The notes beneath the pieces were generated by a model. That model saw only the letters and a program-made list of their open reading frames with translations. It searched no databases and was not told the origin of the DNA. Made by a program: the position numbers and the translations under genes. Of a stretch of 64,000 nucleotides of DNA, positions 34,718 to 44,629 are shown one piece after another (the stretch's first letter is position 1; each line of letters opens with the position of its first letter). The DNA comes from Sphingomonas sp. LT1P40. GTDB taxonomy: Bacteria > Pseudomonadota > Alphaproteobacteria > Sphingomonadales > Sphingomonadaceae. The stretch is from contig NZ_JAXOJT010000001.1 in the NCBI RefSeq assembly GCF_036663835.1, forward strand, positions 1,860,001 to 1,924,000, written 5' to 3'.

Positions 34718-34882
34718 ATACCCGGCGCGCCGCCGGGGAAGGTGGCGGCGCTTAACAGCCTCTTTGTTAGCTGACAAGCGTTGCCGAAGCGTTGAGATGC
34801 ACCGCGCCTTTACGCAACATTTACCATGGCATGCGCAGACTCGCAGATGTTCAAGGGCAATGGCCCTTAGTGGAGCATGTGC

Positions 34883-36178
34883 ATGGATACCGCCCGCGGA
34901 CTCGACGACCGCCTCGATACCGGCCCGGATGACACCGAAGCGGACGATTCCGGCGTCAACGAACACCGGCTCGATATCGGCACCGATGAGCGGCGCATGC
35001 ATGTGCGCGCGTATAATCATTGGGTGTCGCTGCTGCGCGGTCGCGCCTATCCGGCGATCGAAGATCTCGATCCCGAAAGCATTATCGATTTCGGCCCGCA
35101 CAGCGTGCTGCTCGACTTTTCGGGCGGAATCGAGAACCCGGCAATTCGCTATCTCGGCCGTTCGCTGCGCGAGGAATGCGGCGTCGGTGCCGACATTGTC
35201 CATGTCGGCGAAGTGCCCAGCCGTTCTTTGCTGTCGCGGCTCACGGACCATTATCTTCAGATCATCGCCAACCGCGCACCGATCGGCTTCGAGGCCGAAT
35301 TCGTCGGGCAACGCGGCCACAACACCCTCTATCGCGGCATCCTGATGCCCTATTCCTCGGACGAGGATGCCATCGATTTCATCTATGGCGTCATCAACTG
35401 GAAGGAAATGGTCGATGCCGAGACCCAGGCACGGCTGGAGCGTGAGGTCGAGGCGGCCCGCCGCGCCGTCCCGCTGCCGACCAGCGCCACGCCGGTATGG
35501 GCCGACGGCCCCAGCGCCGGGATCAGCGCCGACGTGCCTGAACCCGCGTTCGAGCATGACCTGGTGCCGCATGACGACGTCACCACGGTCCCGGAAACGC
35601 TCGCCGCCCGTCTGATGCTCGCGCGCGAAAGCGCCGCCGCCGCCCGCGCCGCCGATACGCGCAGCCGCTCGTCGCTCTATCGCGCACTGTCCCGTGCTTA
35701 TGATTTCGCCTGCGCCGCCGACACCGATGCCGACAGCTATGCCGTGCTGCTTGCCGACGCCGACATCACGGTCCAGGCACGCGCGCCGATGACGGCGGCG
35801 GCCAAGCTCGTTTTCGGCACCGGCTATGACAAGACCCGCCTCACCGAATTCGCCGCCGTGCTCAGCCATGCGCAGCGTAACGAAGTACCGGAAGGCAGCC
35901 TCGACGCCTTCCTCACTGCCGCACCCGGCGGGATCAAGGCGGTGGTCAAGGCCGAACGCGCGCTGCGCAAGCCCGCTGTCCAGCCCGATCTGTTCGAGCG
36001 TGCACGCGAGGAATTGCGGTTGCGCCCCTCGCTCGGTCATGTCGAGATCGCGGCGGGCGACCATGAATTCGTGGTCCTGCTCGCGCGAGCCGGAACCGAC
36101 GGCATGCTGGAGGTCGTCGCCAATCTCGACGACGACACCGCGCTGGCCGAGCGAGCAGTGCGCAAGGCGGCGGCTTGA
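34883..36178 (+). CDS. PAS-domain protein
   Basis: 431 residues. The first 170 or so residues read as a PAS_5-type sensor domain (RAYNHWVSLLRGRAYPAIED, LLDFSGGIENPAIRYLG, TLYRGILMPYSSDEDAIDFI). The rest has Ala/Arg-rich helices, no enzyme motif and no membrane segment. It may be a PAS sensor without its own output domain. ATG 34883 is 7 nt from GGAG; an ATG at 34877 is too close. A hairpin AAGGGC-AATG-GCCCTT (34853-34868) lies just upstream of the ribosome site. Partner unknown. Confidence 0.75.
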   Translation: MDTARGLDDRLDTGPDDTEADDSGVNEHRLDIGTDERRMHVRAYNHWVSLLRGRAYPAIEDLDPESIIDFGPHSVLLDFSGGIENPAIRYLGRSLREECGVGADIVHVGEVPSRSLLSRLTDHYLQIIANRAPIGFEAEFVGQRGHNTLYRGILMPYSSDEDAIDFIYGVINWKEMVDAETQARLEREVEAARRAVPLPTSATPVWADGPSAGISADVPEPAFEHDLVPHDDVTTVPETLAARLMLARESAAAARAADTRSRSSLYRALSRAYDFACAADTDADSYAVLLADADITVQARAPMTAAAKLVFGTGYDKTRLTEFAAVLSHAQRNEVPEGSLDAFLTAAPGGIKAVVKAERALRKPAVQPDLFERAREELRLRPSLGHVEIAAGDHEFVVLLARAGTDGMLEVVANLDDDTALAERAVRKAAA

Positions 36179-36300
36179 ACCTACAGCGCGACGCAGCTTT
36201 GTGACGGCACAAGCGACTTCACCGCAATTTAGTCTCAAATGTTACGGTGCGATGCAGCAAGCCTTGAGCCTTCGCGCGCACAGGCGCATAGCGCGGCACG

Positions 36301-39300
36301 ATGAGCAAGACCCCGATCAAGTCGCTTGCCGAGGCTCTGAAGACCCGGCTTACCGATGGTGCACTCCCCGGAGAGCTTGAAGGCTTCGACGACGCCGCGC
36401 GCGCCGCCGCCGCCCGCTTTGTGGCGGAGGCCGCCGCCACCCGCGCCCCCGGCACCCCCGGCATCGCGCTGGAAACCGGCCTGAATGAAGACGGTCGCGC
36501 CATGCGCCTCGCCATCGTCAATGACGACATGCCGTTCCTGGTCGATTCGATCTCCGCCACCATCGCCGCGCACGACATCGCGATTCGGCGCGTGATTCAT
36601 CCAGTGGTCGCGGTTGAGCGATCCGGCGACGGATCGCTCGCGGGCATCGGAAGCGGCGGAATGCGCGAATCGATGGTCTATATGGAACTGGAGCGCGCCG
36701 ACGCCCGCGACCGCACCGGCCTCGTCCGCGATCTCGAACGCAACCTTCGCCATGTCCGTGCCGCCGTCACCGACTGGCCGGAATTGCGCCGCGCGATGAG
36801 CGAGGACACCAACCGCGTCGGCGATCCGGAGGGCGCATCGCTGCTGCGCTGGTTCCAGGGCGGCAGCATGACGTTGGTCGGGCATGAGAACTGGCACCGC
36901 GACGGCAGCATCACCGAACCGTCCGGCATTTGTCGCGCCGACCTCGATATGCCGTTGCTGGCGGAAGGGTCGCGCCAGCTCGCACTCGACTGGTTCGACA
37001 AGGGCGGTCAGCCACCGCTGTTGCTGAAGTCCAACGTCATTTCCACCGTCCATCGCCGCGCGCCGCTCGATCTGATCATCATACCGCTGCGTGACGGGGG
37101 TACGATCACCGGCCTGTCGATCCATGCCGGGCTGTGGACCAGCGCCGCGCTGCATTCGACGCCGGAGGAAGTACCGGTGCTGCGTTCGCGCATCGCCGCG
37201 CTCGAATCGAAATTCGGCTTCGATCCGCGCGGCCATACGGGCAAGGCGCTGGCGCACGCGCTGACCGGCTTGCCGCACGACCTGACCACCGCGTTTCAAC
37301 CCGAGGCGCTGGAGGCGATCGCGTTGACCGCCATGTCGGTGACCGACCGCCCTCGCCCGAAACTGGTGCTGATCCGCAGCACGCTGGGCCGGCATCTGTT
37401 CGCGTTCGTGTGGCTGCCGCGCGACGATGTTTCCACCGGCCGCCGCGTCGCCATCGGCGAAATGCTGGAACGCAATGCCAATGCCAGCCAGCTCAGCTGG
37501 TCGATCGACCTTGACGATGGCCCGGTCGCATTGCTGCGCTACACGCTCGATCTGCGCGGCGAAGGGCGGATGCCCGATGCCGCCGCGCTCGATATCGAAC
37601 TCGAACGCATGGTGCGCGGCTGGTTGCCTGCCGTTGAATCCGCACTGGCGGAAAGCGGCTTGGCACCTACTCGCGCCGCCCGGCTGGCACTGCGCTACGC
37701 CGCCGCCTTCCCGTTCGGTTACCGCAATTCCAGTACGCCGGAGGAGGCGGCGCGCGATATCGTCCGCATCGCCGGGCTTGGCGACACCGATGCCCGTTCG
37801 GTTCGCATCTTCGATTCCGGCGACAGCCTGCGCATCAAGCTCTATCGCCTCGGCGGCCCGCTGCCGCTGTCGGACGCGGTGCCGGTGTTCGAAAATTTCG
37901 GCTTCCGTGTGATCGAGGAAATCCCGACCGTCCTCCCCGGCGACCCCGCCGCCTATATCCATGATTTCGAGGTCACGCTGACCGGCAAGCTCAAGGGCGA
38001 AGTCGCGGTGGTCGAAGACGCCATCGCGGCGGTGCTTGAAGGCGCTGCCGAAAACGACGCCTTCAACCGTCTCATCGTCGAATCCGGCATCGCCCCCGCC
38101 TCGGTCGTGTTGCTGCGCGCGTGGTTCCGTTACCTGCGCCAGACCGGCCTGTCCTATGGTCTGGTTACGGTGGTCGAGGCTTTACGCCGCGCCCCCGCCG
38201 TCGCCGCCGCTTTGGTCGATCGCTTCGCCGCCGCGCATGATCCCGCGCGCACGGACGGCAGTATCGACGCGGTCAAGGCTGCCGACGCCGCTATCGCCGC
38301 CGGACTCGACGACGTTTCCGCGATCGACGACGACCGCATCCTGCGCGCGCTTTATGGGGTTATCCGCGCCACGCTGCGCACCAACGCCTTCGCCCCCGCC
38401 GCCGCCGAAGCGCTCGCGTTCAAGATGGACAGCGCGCTTGTCCCCGGCCTCCCCGCCCCGCTGCCGTGGCGTGAAATCTGGGTGTACTCCCCTCGCGTCG
38501 AGGGCATTCACCTGCGCGCCGGCCCTGTCGCCCGCGGTGGCTTGCGCTGGTCCGACCGCCGCGACGATTTCCGCACCGAAATTCTCGGGCTGATGAAGGC
38601 CCAGCGCGTCAAGAATGCCGTCATCGTCCCCACCGGGGCCAAGGGCGGCTTCTATCCCAAGAACCTGCCCAGCCCCGCACTCGACCGCGACGCTTGGTTC
38701 GAGGAGGGCAAGGAAAGCTACCGCATTTTTATCCGGTCGTTGCTGTCGATCACCGACAACATCGTGTCGGGCGCGGTCGTGCATCCTGACAGCGTCGTCA
38801 TCCATGACGGCGAAGACCCCTATTTCGTCGTCGCGGCGGACAAGGGCACGGCGACCTTCAGCGACGTTGCCAACGCCATCGCCATCGACCGCAATTTCTG
38901 GCTGGGCGACGCCTTCGCCAGCGGCGGATCGGTTGGTTACGATCACAAGGCGATGGGCATCACTGCCAAGGGCGCGTGGATTTCGGTCCAACGCCACTTC
39001 CTGGAAATGGGCGTCGACGTTCAGACGCAGCCGATCAATGTCGTCGGTTGCGGCGACATGTCGGGCGACGTCTTCGGCAACGGCATGCTGCTGTCAAAGG
39101 CGCTGAAGCTGGTCGCCGCGTTCGACCACCGCCACATCTTCCTCGACCCCGCGCCCGATCCCGCTGCCAGCTGGGAAGAGCGCAACCGCATGTTTGCGCT
39201 CCCCCGCTCCAGCTGGGCCGATTACGATCCCGGCCTGATCTCGAAGGGCGGCGGCATTTACTCGCGCACCGAAAAGATCATCAAGCTGTCGCCGCAGATC

Positions 39301-40911
39301 CGCGAAGTGCTCGGCATCGAAGCGAGCGAGATGGAACCCGGCGCGCTGATCTCGGCGATCCTGAAGGCACCCGCCGACCTGATCTGGTTCGGCGGCATCG
39401 GCACCTATGTGAAGGCTGCCGCCGAAGCGCATGTCGAAGTCGGCGATCCCGCCAACGACCGGCTGCGCGTCAATGCCGAAGAACTGCGTGCCAAGGCCAT
39501 TGGCGAGGGCGCAAACCTGGGCGTCACCCAAGCCGCGCGCATTTCCTTCTCGCTGCGCGGCGGACGCATCAACACCGACTTCATCGACAATTCGGCGGGC
39601 GTCGATTGCTCGGATAACGAGGTTAACATCAAGATCGCGCTCAACCGCGAGGTGATCGAGAACCGCTTGAAGATCGAGGATCGCAACACGCTGCTGGTGT
39701 CGATGACCGACGATGTCGCGCATCTGGTGCTTGAGGATAACCGCCTCCAGACGCTCGCGCTCTCCTTCCTCGAAAATGACGGCGCGGTCGCCGTGCCCAG
39801 CTTCGTGCGCCTCACCGAAATCCTCGAGAGCTCCGGCCGCCTCGACCGCGCGGTCGAGGGGCTGGCGACCAACGAGGATTTCTTGCGCCGTGCGCAGGAG
39901 GGTCGCGGCCTGACCCGGCCCGAGTTGGCGGTACTGCTCGCCACGTCGAAACTGGCGCTGCAGGACGCGATCGAGGACGGCGGCCTCGGCCTCGACCCCG
40001 AGCTCGAACCCGATTTGATCGCCGCTTTCCCGACAGCCATGCAGAAGAAGTTCCGCAAGGCGATCGAGGAACACCGGCTGCGCGGTGAGATCGTGGCGAC
40101 CAAGCTCGCCAACCGCATCGTCAACCGGCTCGGCGTGCTCCACCCGTTCGAGCTGGCTGAGGAGGAAGGCGCATCGCTGCGCGACATCGCCATGATGTTC
40201 GTCGTCGCTGAACGCCTGTTCGGTCTCCAGCCGCTGTGGGAAGCGATTGAGACCGGCGCGATGAGCGAAAGCGCGCGCATCGCCCTGCTCGAGGAAGTCG
40301 CCGTCGCCACGCGTTCGCAAATCGCCGATCTGTTGCGCGTATGCCGCCCCGGCGACTCCCCGGCGGAGGTCATCGCGCGCCTCAAACCCGGCATCGCTGC
40401 GCTCGACCGGCAAGCCAAGAAGCTGCTCAAGGAAGAGGCGCGCGCGCAATCGGGCCGCATCGCCATGCGGCTGGAGGAAGCCGGCGCGCCGCACGATCTG
40501 GTCGTCAAGATCGTCCGCATCTTCGAGCTCGACGGCGCGGTCGGCCTCGCCGATCTTGGCCAGCGGCGCGGCATCGACGAAACCGAACTGACCCACGCGT
40601 TCACGCAACTGGGTCAGGCCCTAGGTCTCGACTGGGCACAGGCGGTGGCGGCCCGCGTCGTCGCGGGCGATCCGTGGGAACGCCTGCTGATCGCCGGTCT
40701 CGCCCGCGATTTTCAGCAGTTGCGCCTCGAATTTCTGGCTCGCAGCACGGGCGACGATCCACGCGCCGCAGTCGGCTCCTGGCTCGCCGAACAGGCACCG
40801 CGCGTCGCCCAGTTCGCCGCAGTGGTGGATCGCGCGCGCAAGGCACCGGCACCCAATGCCGCGATGCTGGCGCAGATCGCGGGACAGGCGCGCGTACTTT
40901 TGGGACGCTGA
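36301..40911 (+). CDS. NAD-specific glutamate dehydrogenase, large (about 180-kDa) type
   Basis: 1536 residues, the size of the large NAD-GDH found in alphaproteobacteria and pseudomonads. It deaminates glutamate to 2-oxoglutarate with NAD. The N-terminal half is regulatory with ACT-like stretches, and the central catalytic part has GGLRWSDRRDDFRTEILGLM, TGAKGGFYPK (substrate Lys), then GSVGYDHKAMGITAKGAWIS and CGDMSGDVFGNGML (NAD-binding). The C-terminus is helical. It is a single gene with its own start, MSKTPIKSLAEALK. It is central to amino-acid catabolism. Confidence 0.96.
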   Translation: MSKTPIKSLAEALKTRLTDGALPGELEGFDDAARAAAARFVAEAAATRAPGTPGIALETGLNEDGRAMRLAIVNDDMPFLVDSISATIAAHDIAIRRVIHPVVAVERSGDGSLAGIGSGGMRESMVYMELERADARDRTGLVRDLERNLRHVRAAVTDWPELRRAMSEDTNRVGDPEGASLLRWFQGGSMTLVGHENWHRDGSITEPSGICRADLDMPLLAEGSRQLALDWFDKGGQPPLLLKSNVISTVHRRAPLDLIIIPLRDGGTITGLSIHAGLWTSAALHSTPEEVPVLRSRIAALESKFGFDPRGHTGKALAHALTGLPHDLTTAFQPEALEAIALTAMSVTDRPRPKLVLIRSTLGRHLFAFVWLPRDDVSTGRRVAIGEMLERNANASQLSWSIDLDDGPVALLRYTLDLRGEGRMPDAAALDIELERMVRGWLPAVESALAESGLAPTRAARLALRYAAAFPFGYRNSSTPEEAARDIVRIAGLGDTDARSVRIFDSGDSLRIKLYRLGGPLPLSDAVPVFENFGFRVIEEIPTVLPGDPAAYIHDFEVTLTGKLKGEVAVVEDAIAAVLEGAAENDAFNRLIVESGIAPASVVLLRAWFRYLRQTGLSYGLVTVVEALRRAPAVAAALVDRFAAAHDPARTDGSIDAVKAADAAIAAGLDDVSAIDDDRILRALYGVIRATLRTNAFAPAAAEALAFKMDSALVPGLPAPLPWREIWVYSPRVEGIHLRAGPVARGGLRWSDRRDDFRTEILGLMKAQRVKNAVIVPTGAKGGFYPKNLPSPALDRDAWFEEGKESYRIFIRSLLSITDNIVSGAVVHPDSVVIHDGEDPYFVVAADKGTATFSDVANAIAIDRNFWLGDAFASGGSVGYDHKAMGITAKGAWISVQRHFLEMGVDVQTQPINVVGCGDMSGDVFGNGMLLSKALKLVAAFDHRHIFLDPAPDPAASWEERNRMFALPRSSWADYDPGLISKGGGIYSRTEKIIKLSPQIREVLGIEASEMEPGALISAILKAPADLIWFGGIGTYVKAAAEAHVEVGDPANDRLRVNAEELRAKAIGEGANLGVTQAARISFSLRGGRINTDFIDNSAGVDCSDNEVNIKIALNREVIENRLKIEDRNTLLVSMTDDVAHLVLEDNRLQTLALSFLENDGAVAVPSFVRLTEILESSGRLDRAVEGLATNEDFLRRAQEGRGLTRPELAVLLATSKLALQDAIEDGGLGLDPELEPDLIAAFPTAMQKKFRKAIEEHRLRGEIVATKLANRIVNRLGVLHPFELAEEEGASLRDIAMMFVVAERLFGLQPLWEAIETGAMSESARIALLEEVAVATRSQIADLLRVCRPGDSPAEVIARLKPGIAALDRQAKKLLKEEARAQSGRIAMRLEEAGAPHDLVVKIVRIFELDGAVGLADLGQRRGIDETELTHAFTQLGQALGLDWAQAVAARVVAGDPWERLLIAGLARDFQQLRLEFLARSTGDDPRAAVGSWLAEQAPRVAQFAAVVDRARKAPAPNAAMLAQIAGQARVLLGR

Positions 40912-40989
40912 CAATAGGCGATGCTCGCAATCGCAGCATTTACGGTTAGGTAAAGCATTACAACGGGCGTAAACACCGGCCGCGCGCCC

Positions 40990-41196
40990 GTGCGCACCAC
41001 TTGGAGACGTGTCGTCGAAACGCGCCTGATCTTGGCTTATGGCCTGCTCGCTATCCTTGCAGTTGGCGGAGCCGTGTTCGCGCGGATGATGTGGTATCGC
41101 TCGCGCGGGCAACGCATGGCCCGTGACAGGAAGCGCGATCAGGCGCGCGCCGAGACTCGCCGCGAACAATATAAGCGCGATCAGGCCGAGAGCTGA
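40990..41196 (+). CDS. Small single-pass membrane protein
   Basis: 68 residues with one membrane helix (about 12-32) followed by a highly charged Arg/Lys/Glu tail (RSRGQRMARDRKRDQARAE). The GTG start has no strong ribosome site. Unknown function; it might be a small membrane-anchored regulator. The composition is uniform with the neighbourhood. Moderate support only. Confidence 0.45.
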   Translation: MRTTWRRVVETRLILAYGLLAILAVGGAVFARMMWYRSRGQRMARDRKRDQARAETRREQYKRDQAES

Positions 41197-41226
41197 AAGC
41201 CGGACTTCGCGCCGTGTGCGTTGCAA

Positions 41227-41266
41227 TTGCGAATCGTTCTCGCTAATCCCGCGAACGACTCGCAAC
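41227..41266. promoter_or_regulatory. Two Fur-box-like sites upstream of the PepSY gene
   Basis: TTGCGAATCGTTCTCGC (41227-41243) and the reverse of GTTGCGAGTCGTTCGCG (41250-41266) resemble the sphingomonad version of the Fur box (7-1-7 dyad). The same motif appears at 47747-47763 and 47775-47791 in front of the siderophore receptor, so both halves of the module are probably iron-regulated. Confidence 0.65.
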
Positions 41267-41282
41267 TGGAACGCGCCGCTTC

Positions 41283-41924
41283 ATGCATGGAACGACCCCG
41301 GCCCCCCGCAAACGCAGCCGGAAATCCTTCTGGCTGAAGCAGCTGCACACCTGGCACTGGATCAGCTCGGCGGTCAGTCTGGTCGGGCTGCTGCTGTTCG
41401 CCATCACCGGCTTCACGCTCAATCACGCCGCCGAGATCGAAGGATCGCCAACAGTCGTTGAGCAAAAGGCGCAACTCCCCGCCCCGTTGCTCGCCACGAT
41501 CAAACCCGATGACGCGCCGGATGCGAAAAAGCCGCTCCCCACCCCGGTCGCCGACTGGGTTAAAACCAACCTCCCCGTGACCCGCGCCACCGGTATCGCG
41601 GACTGGTCATCCGGCGAAATCTACCTCGCCCTTCCCCGCCCCGGCGGCGACGGCTGGGTGGCGATCGACCGCGAGACCGGCGAGATTACCACCGAAGCCA
41701 CCGATCGCGGCTGGATCGCGTGGCTGAACGATCTGCACAAGGGGCGCAACAGCGGCACCGTGTGGAAATGGTTCATCGACATCTTCGTGCTCGCCTGTGT
41801 CGTGTTCTCGCTGACCGGCCTCGTGCTGCTGCAAATGCACGCGAAGAGCCGCCCCAGCACCTGGCCGCTGGTCATCGCCGGTCTCGTCATCCCCGCCATC
41901 CTCGCCATTTTCTTCATCCATTGA
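41283..41924 (+). CDS. PepSY-domain inner-membrane protein
   Basis: 213 residues. One helix at about 30-50 follows a basic start, then a PepSY-type periplasmic segment, and a second helix near 165-185 with a third at 193-211. WLKQLHTWHWISSAVSLVGL and WIAWLNDLHKGRNSGTVWKW carry the conserved His and Trp residues of the PepSY-associated family, which may bind heme or pass electrons across the membrane. It leads the DUF2271-DUF4198-ApbE operon and lies just after two Fur-like sites. Confidence 0.88.
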   Translation: MHGTTPAPRKRSRKSFWLKQLHTWHWISSAVSLVGLLLFAITGFTLNHAAEIEGSPTVVEQKAQLPAPLLATIKPDDAPDAKKPLPTPVADWVKTNLPVTRATGIADWSSGEIYLALPRPGGDGWVAIDRETGEITTEATDRGWIAWLNDLHKGRNSGTVWKWFIDIFVLACVVFSLTGLVLLQMHAKSRPSTWPLVIAGLVIPAILAIFFIH

Positions 41925-41935
41925 CGGAGCATCCC

Positions 41936-42439
41936 ATGCACATCCGCCTCACCGGCCTTACCGCCACCGCGCTCGGCGCTGGCCTGTTCGCACCCGGCAT
42001 GGCCGCCGCGCAGACCCTCGATGTCAGCGTCACCATCCCGCGCCTGACCGTCGCCGAATATCACCGGCCCTATGTAGCGATCTGGCTGGAGAAAGAGGGC
42101 AGCCCGGCAAAGTCGCTGGCCGTCTGGTACGACGACGACATGAAGGCGAACGAAGGCACCAAATGGCTGCGCGACGTCCGCCAGTGGTGGCGTGCCTCGG
42201 GCCGCACGATGCGCTTCCCCGCCGCCGGTGTCACCGGCGCGACCAAGGCACCCGGCACGCACAAGGTCAGCTTCAAGCCGCCGCTCTCGCCCGGCAACTA
42301 TACATTGGTGGTCGAGGCCGCACGCGAAGTCGGTGGCCGCGAACTGCTCCGCCTGCCCTTCTCGCTGCCCAAGGGCGGGACCGTCCGCGCCGCCGGAAAA
42401 TCCGAACTGGGTGCCGTCACGCTCACCATCAAGCGCTAA
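41936..42439 (+). CDS. DUF2271 periplasmic protein, possible flavinylation target
   Basis: 167 residues with a signal peptide (to about 25, MAAAQTLD). The middle has the family pattern RPYVAIWLEKEGSPAKSLAV and KWLRDVRQWWRASGRTMRF, followed by AAGVTGATKAPGTH. The segment VTGAT (Thr100-Thr103) resembles the [ST]GAT site to which ApbE attaches FMN. The gene order PepSY-DUF2271-DUF4198-ApbE agrees with that. ATG 41936 follows the PepSY stop by 11 nt. Confidence 0.85.
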   Translation: MHIRLTGLTATALGAGLFAPGMAAAQTLDVSVTIPRLTVAEYHRPYVAIWLEKEGSPAKSLAVWYDDDMKANEGTKWLRDVRQWWRASGRTMRFPAAGVTGATKAPGTHKVSFKPPLSPGNYTLVVEAAREVGGRELLRLPFSLPKGGTVRAAGKSELGAVTLTIKR

Positions 42440-42454
42440 CAGGGGAACGCAATC

Positions 42455-43288
42455 ATGAAACTCCGCAACACGCTGATCGCCGCCGCCGCGACAGTCGCCA
42501 TCGCCATTCCCGCCACCGTGCAGGCGCATCGCCAGTGGATGCTGCCCTCGCTCACCGTCGTCTCGGGCGAGGGCGACGATGTCTGGGTCACGGTCGACGC
42601 CGCCGTCTCCAACGACCTGTTCTACTTCGAACATCAGCCGCTGCGCGCCGATGTCAGCGTCCTCCTGCCCGACGGCACGCCGGGTGAGATCAAGAACAAG
42701 GGTCAGGGCCGCTATCGCTCGACGTTCGACGTCCAGATCCAAAAGCGTGGCACCTACAAGATCTTCTATGCCACCGACGGCGTGATGGGCACGTACAAGC
42801 TGAACGGCGAGGAAAAGCGCCTGCCGCGCGGCACCACCACCGCAACGCTTGCCGCAGCCATTCCTGCCGGTGCCACCGACGTTCAGACCAGCGAGAGCAG
42901 CAACCGCAACGAAATCTTCGTCACCGCTGGCGAACCGACCGACACCGTGTTCAAACCGACCGGCAAGGGTATCGAACTGGTCCCCGTCACCCACCCCACC
43001 GACCTTGTCATGGGTGAGGACGCGACCTTCCAGTTCCTGCTCGACGGCAAGCCTGCTGCGGGTCTGCCGGTTACCGTCATCCCCGGCGGCATCCGCTACC
43101 GCGATCAGCTCCGGCAACAGGATTTGAAGACTGGCGCGGACGGCAAGGTCACGGTCAAATGGACCGACCCCGGCATGACCTGGATCAACGTCACCACCCC
43201 GCGCACCGAGCGTGAGGAGGGCGCCCCCCCTGCCCCCGGCGGTCGCCGTGCCAGCTATGTGACGACGCTTGAGGTGATGGCGCCCTGA
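42455..43288 (+). CDS. DUF4198 periplasmic protein
   Basis: 277 residues with a signal peptide ending near VQAHRQW (23). The family start HRQWMLPSLTVVSGEGDDVW keeps the His usually proposed as metal ligand, and the C-terminus ends with a Gly/Pro-rich segment before YVTTLEVMAP. Beta-sandwich fold is likely, related to proteins of nickel, cobalt or iron uptake loci. It is read in the operon with DUF2271 and ApbE, 15 nt after DUF2271. Confidence 0.85.
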   Translation: MKLRNTLIAAAATVAIAIPATVQAHRQWMLPSLTVVSGEGDDVWVTVDAAVSNDLFYFEHQPLRADVSVLLPDGTPGEIKNKGQGRYRSTFDVQIQKRGTYKIFYATDGVMGTYKLNGEEKRLPRGTTTATLAAAIPAGATDVQTSESSNRNEIFVTAGEPTDTVFKPTGKGIELVPVTHPTDLVMGEDATFQFLLDGKPAAGLPVTVIPGGIRYRDQLRQQDLKTGADGKVTVKWTDPGMTWINVTTPRTEREEGAPPAPGGRRASYVTTLEVMAP

Positions 43289-43371
43289 CGCCGCCGCGCC
43301 CGGAACCCCGCATCGCCATCCCCGCCACCCTGTCCGCCGCTGCCTTCCACCGGCGGCGGGCACAGGCGGGG

Positions 43372-44292
43372 GTGCGTGAGCTCGACGGCGTGACGATGGG
43401 GACCAGCTGGTCGGCAAAGATCGTCGATCCGCCGCGCGGCATCGCGGCGGAAATCGCCACCGTCCTCGACACCGTCATTACCCAGATGAGCCAGTGGGAG
43501 TCCGCGTCGCAGCTCAGCCGCATCAACGCCACCACCCCCGGCAGCTGGCACCCGATCGCCCCCGAATTCGCGCATGTCATGACCGCCGCGCTCGACATCG
43601 CCGATCGATCCAACGGCGCGTTCGATCCCGCTATGGGCGTTCCCGCCAATCTCTGGGGCTTCGGCCCGTCCGGCCCGCGCAGTGACACCCCCACCGAAGC
43701 CGAAATCACCGCCGCCCATACCGCCTCGGGCCGCGATGCGCTCGACTTCGATCCGCTGCTGCTTCGCCTTCGCCGCACCCGCGCCGTCCGGCTCGACCTG
43801 TCCGGCATCGCCAAGGGTTACGCCGTCGACACCGTCGCCGCGCGTCTCCGCGCGCTCGGCTGCGCTGATTTCCTCGTCGAGATCGGCGGCGAGCTGGTCG
43901 GTGCAGGCATTCAGCCCGATGGCCAGCCGTGGTGGGTCGATCTGGAGACCCCGCCCGGCACTGCGTTTGCCCCGCTACGCATCGCCCTGCACGGCATCGC
44001 CGTCGCCACCAGCGGCGACTACGCCCGCGCGTTCGAGGCGGACGGCACCCGCTATGCCCACACGATCGATCCGCGCACCGGGCGACCCATCACCAACCAT
44101 GTCGTATCGGTCACCGTCATCCATAACCAATGCATGCATGCCGACGCCTGGGCCAGCGCGCTCACCGTCCTCGGCCCGGATGAGGGAATGGCGCTGGCAG
44201 AGCGCGAAGGGCTGGCGGCGCACATGCTCGTCCGCAAGGCCGGGCAGCCCCGAGAGCTGCTCTCGCTCGCGCTGCTGGGCATGCTCGGCTGA
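43372..44292 (+). CDS. apbE: FAD:protein FMN transferase (ApbE)
   Basis: 306 residues. ApbE covalently attaches FMN to Thr or Ser of secreted flavoproteins. The typical start VTMGTSWSAK, the FAD-binding FDPAMGVPANLWGF and LDLSGIAKGYAVDTVA, and the C-terminal YAHTIDPRTGRPITNH are all visible. The frame is open upstream to 43285, so the GTG at 43372 may not be the true start and no signal peptide is evident. It ends the Fur-linked operon and presumably modifies the DUF2271 neighbour. Confidence 0.9.
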   Translation: MRELDGVTMGTSWSAKIVDPPRGIAAEIATVLDTVITQMSQWESASQLSRINATTPGSWHPIAPEFAHVMTAALDIADRSNGAFDPAMGVPANLWGFGPSGPRSDTPTEAEITAAHTASGRDALDFDPLLLRLRRTRAVRLDLSGIAKGYAVDTVAARLRALGCADFLVEIGGELVGAGIQPDGQPWWVDLETPPGTAFAPLRIALHGIAVATSGDYARAFEADGTRYAHTIDPRTGRPITNHVVSVTVIHNQCMHADAWASALTVLGPDEGMALAEREGLAAHMLVRKAGQPRELLSLALLGMLG

Positions 44293-44295
44293 ACT

Positions 44296-44553
44296 CTAAG
44301 CCATAGGCTGACTGCAAACGGGGCACTTATCGACGATCGCACTGCTCATCGGCCATTTACGTGATGCCACCCGCTCATTTCCCAAACTGACGCCGCAATT
44401 TGCGCAGCGCATGAAAATCAGCGGCGCGATGTTTAATACCGGAATCGTAAGCGACCACACCGATTGGAACAGCAGCATCTCCACCAATGGGAGAAACGGC
44501 GTGAAATTGGCCATAGTGATGGCAGTTTTCAGAAGTGTTCGTTTCACCTTCAT
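44296..44553 (-). CDS. Small membrane-anchored zinc-ribbon-like protein
   Basis: 85 residues. The N-terminal half is hydrophobic (MANFTPFLPLVEMLLFQSVW and LTIPVLNIAPLIFM) and the C-terminal half has a CANC...CPVC zinc-ribbon-like pair. It is convergent with apbE and sits in a lower-GC stretch (44296-44629) than its neighbours, which suggests a recent origin or different pressure. Function unknown. Confidence 0.55.
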   Translation of the reverse strand: MKVKRTLLKTAITMANFTPFLPLVEMLLFQSVWSLTIPVLNIAPLIFMRCANCGVSLGNERVASRKWPMSSAIVDKCPVCSQPMA

Positions 44554-44629
44554 TGCATCACTATGCCGCGCTAGGCCTAAGGTGGGAACGTCGGATTTCA
44601 GCTTAGACGTGCGCGCACTGAAGTGACGG

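Noticed and set aside
44411..44626. 71-residue plus-strand frame
   Set aside because: Overlaps the minus-strand frame with two CxxC-type pairs, which is the better candidate.
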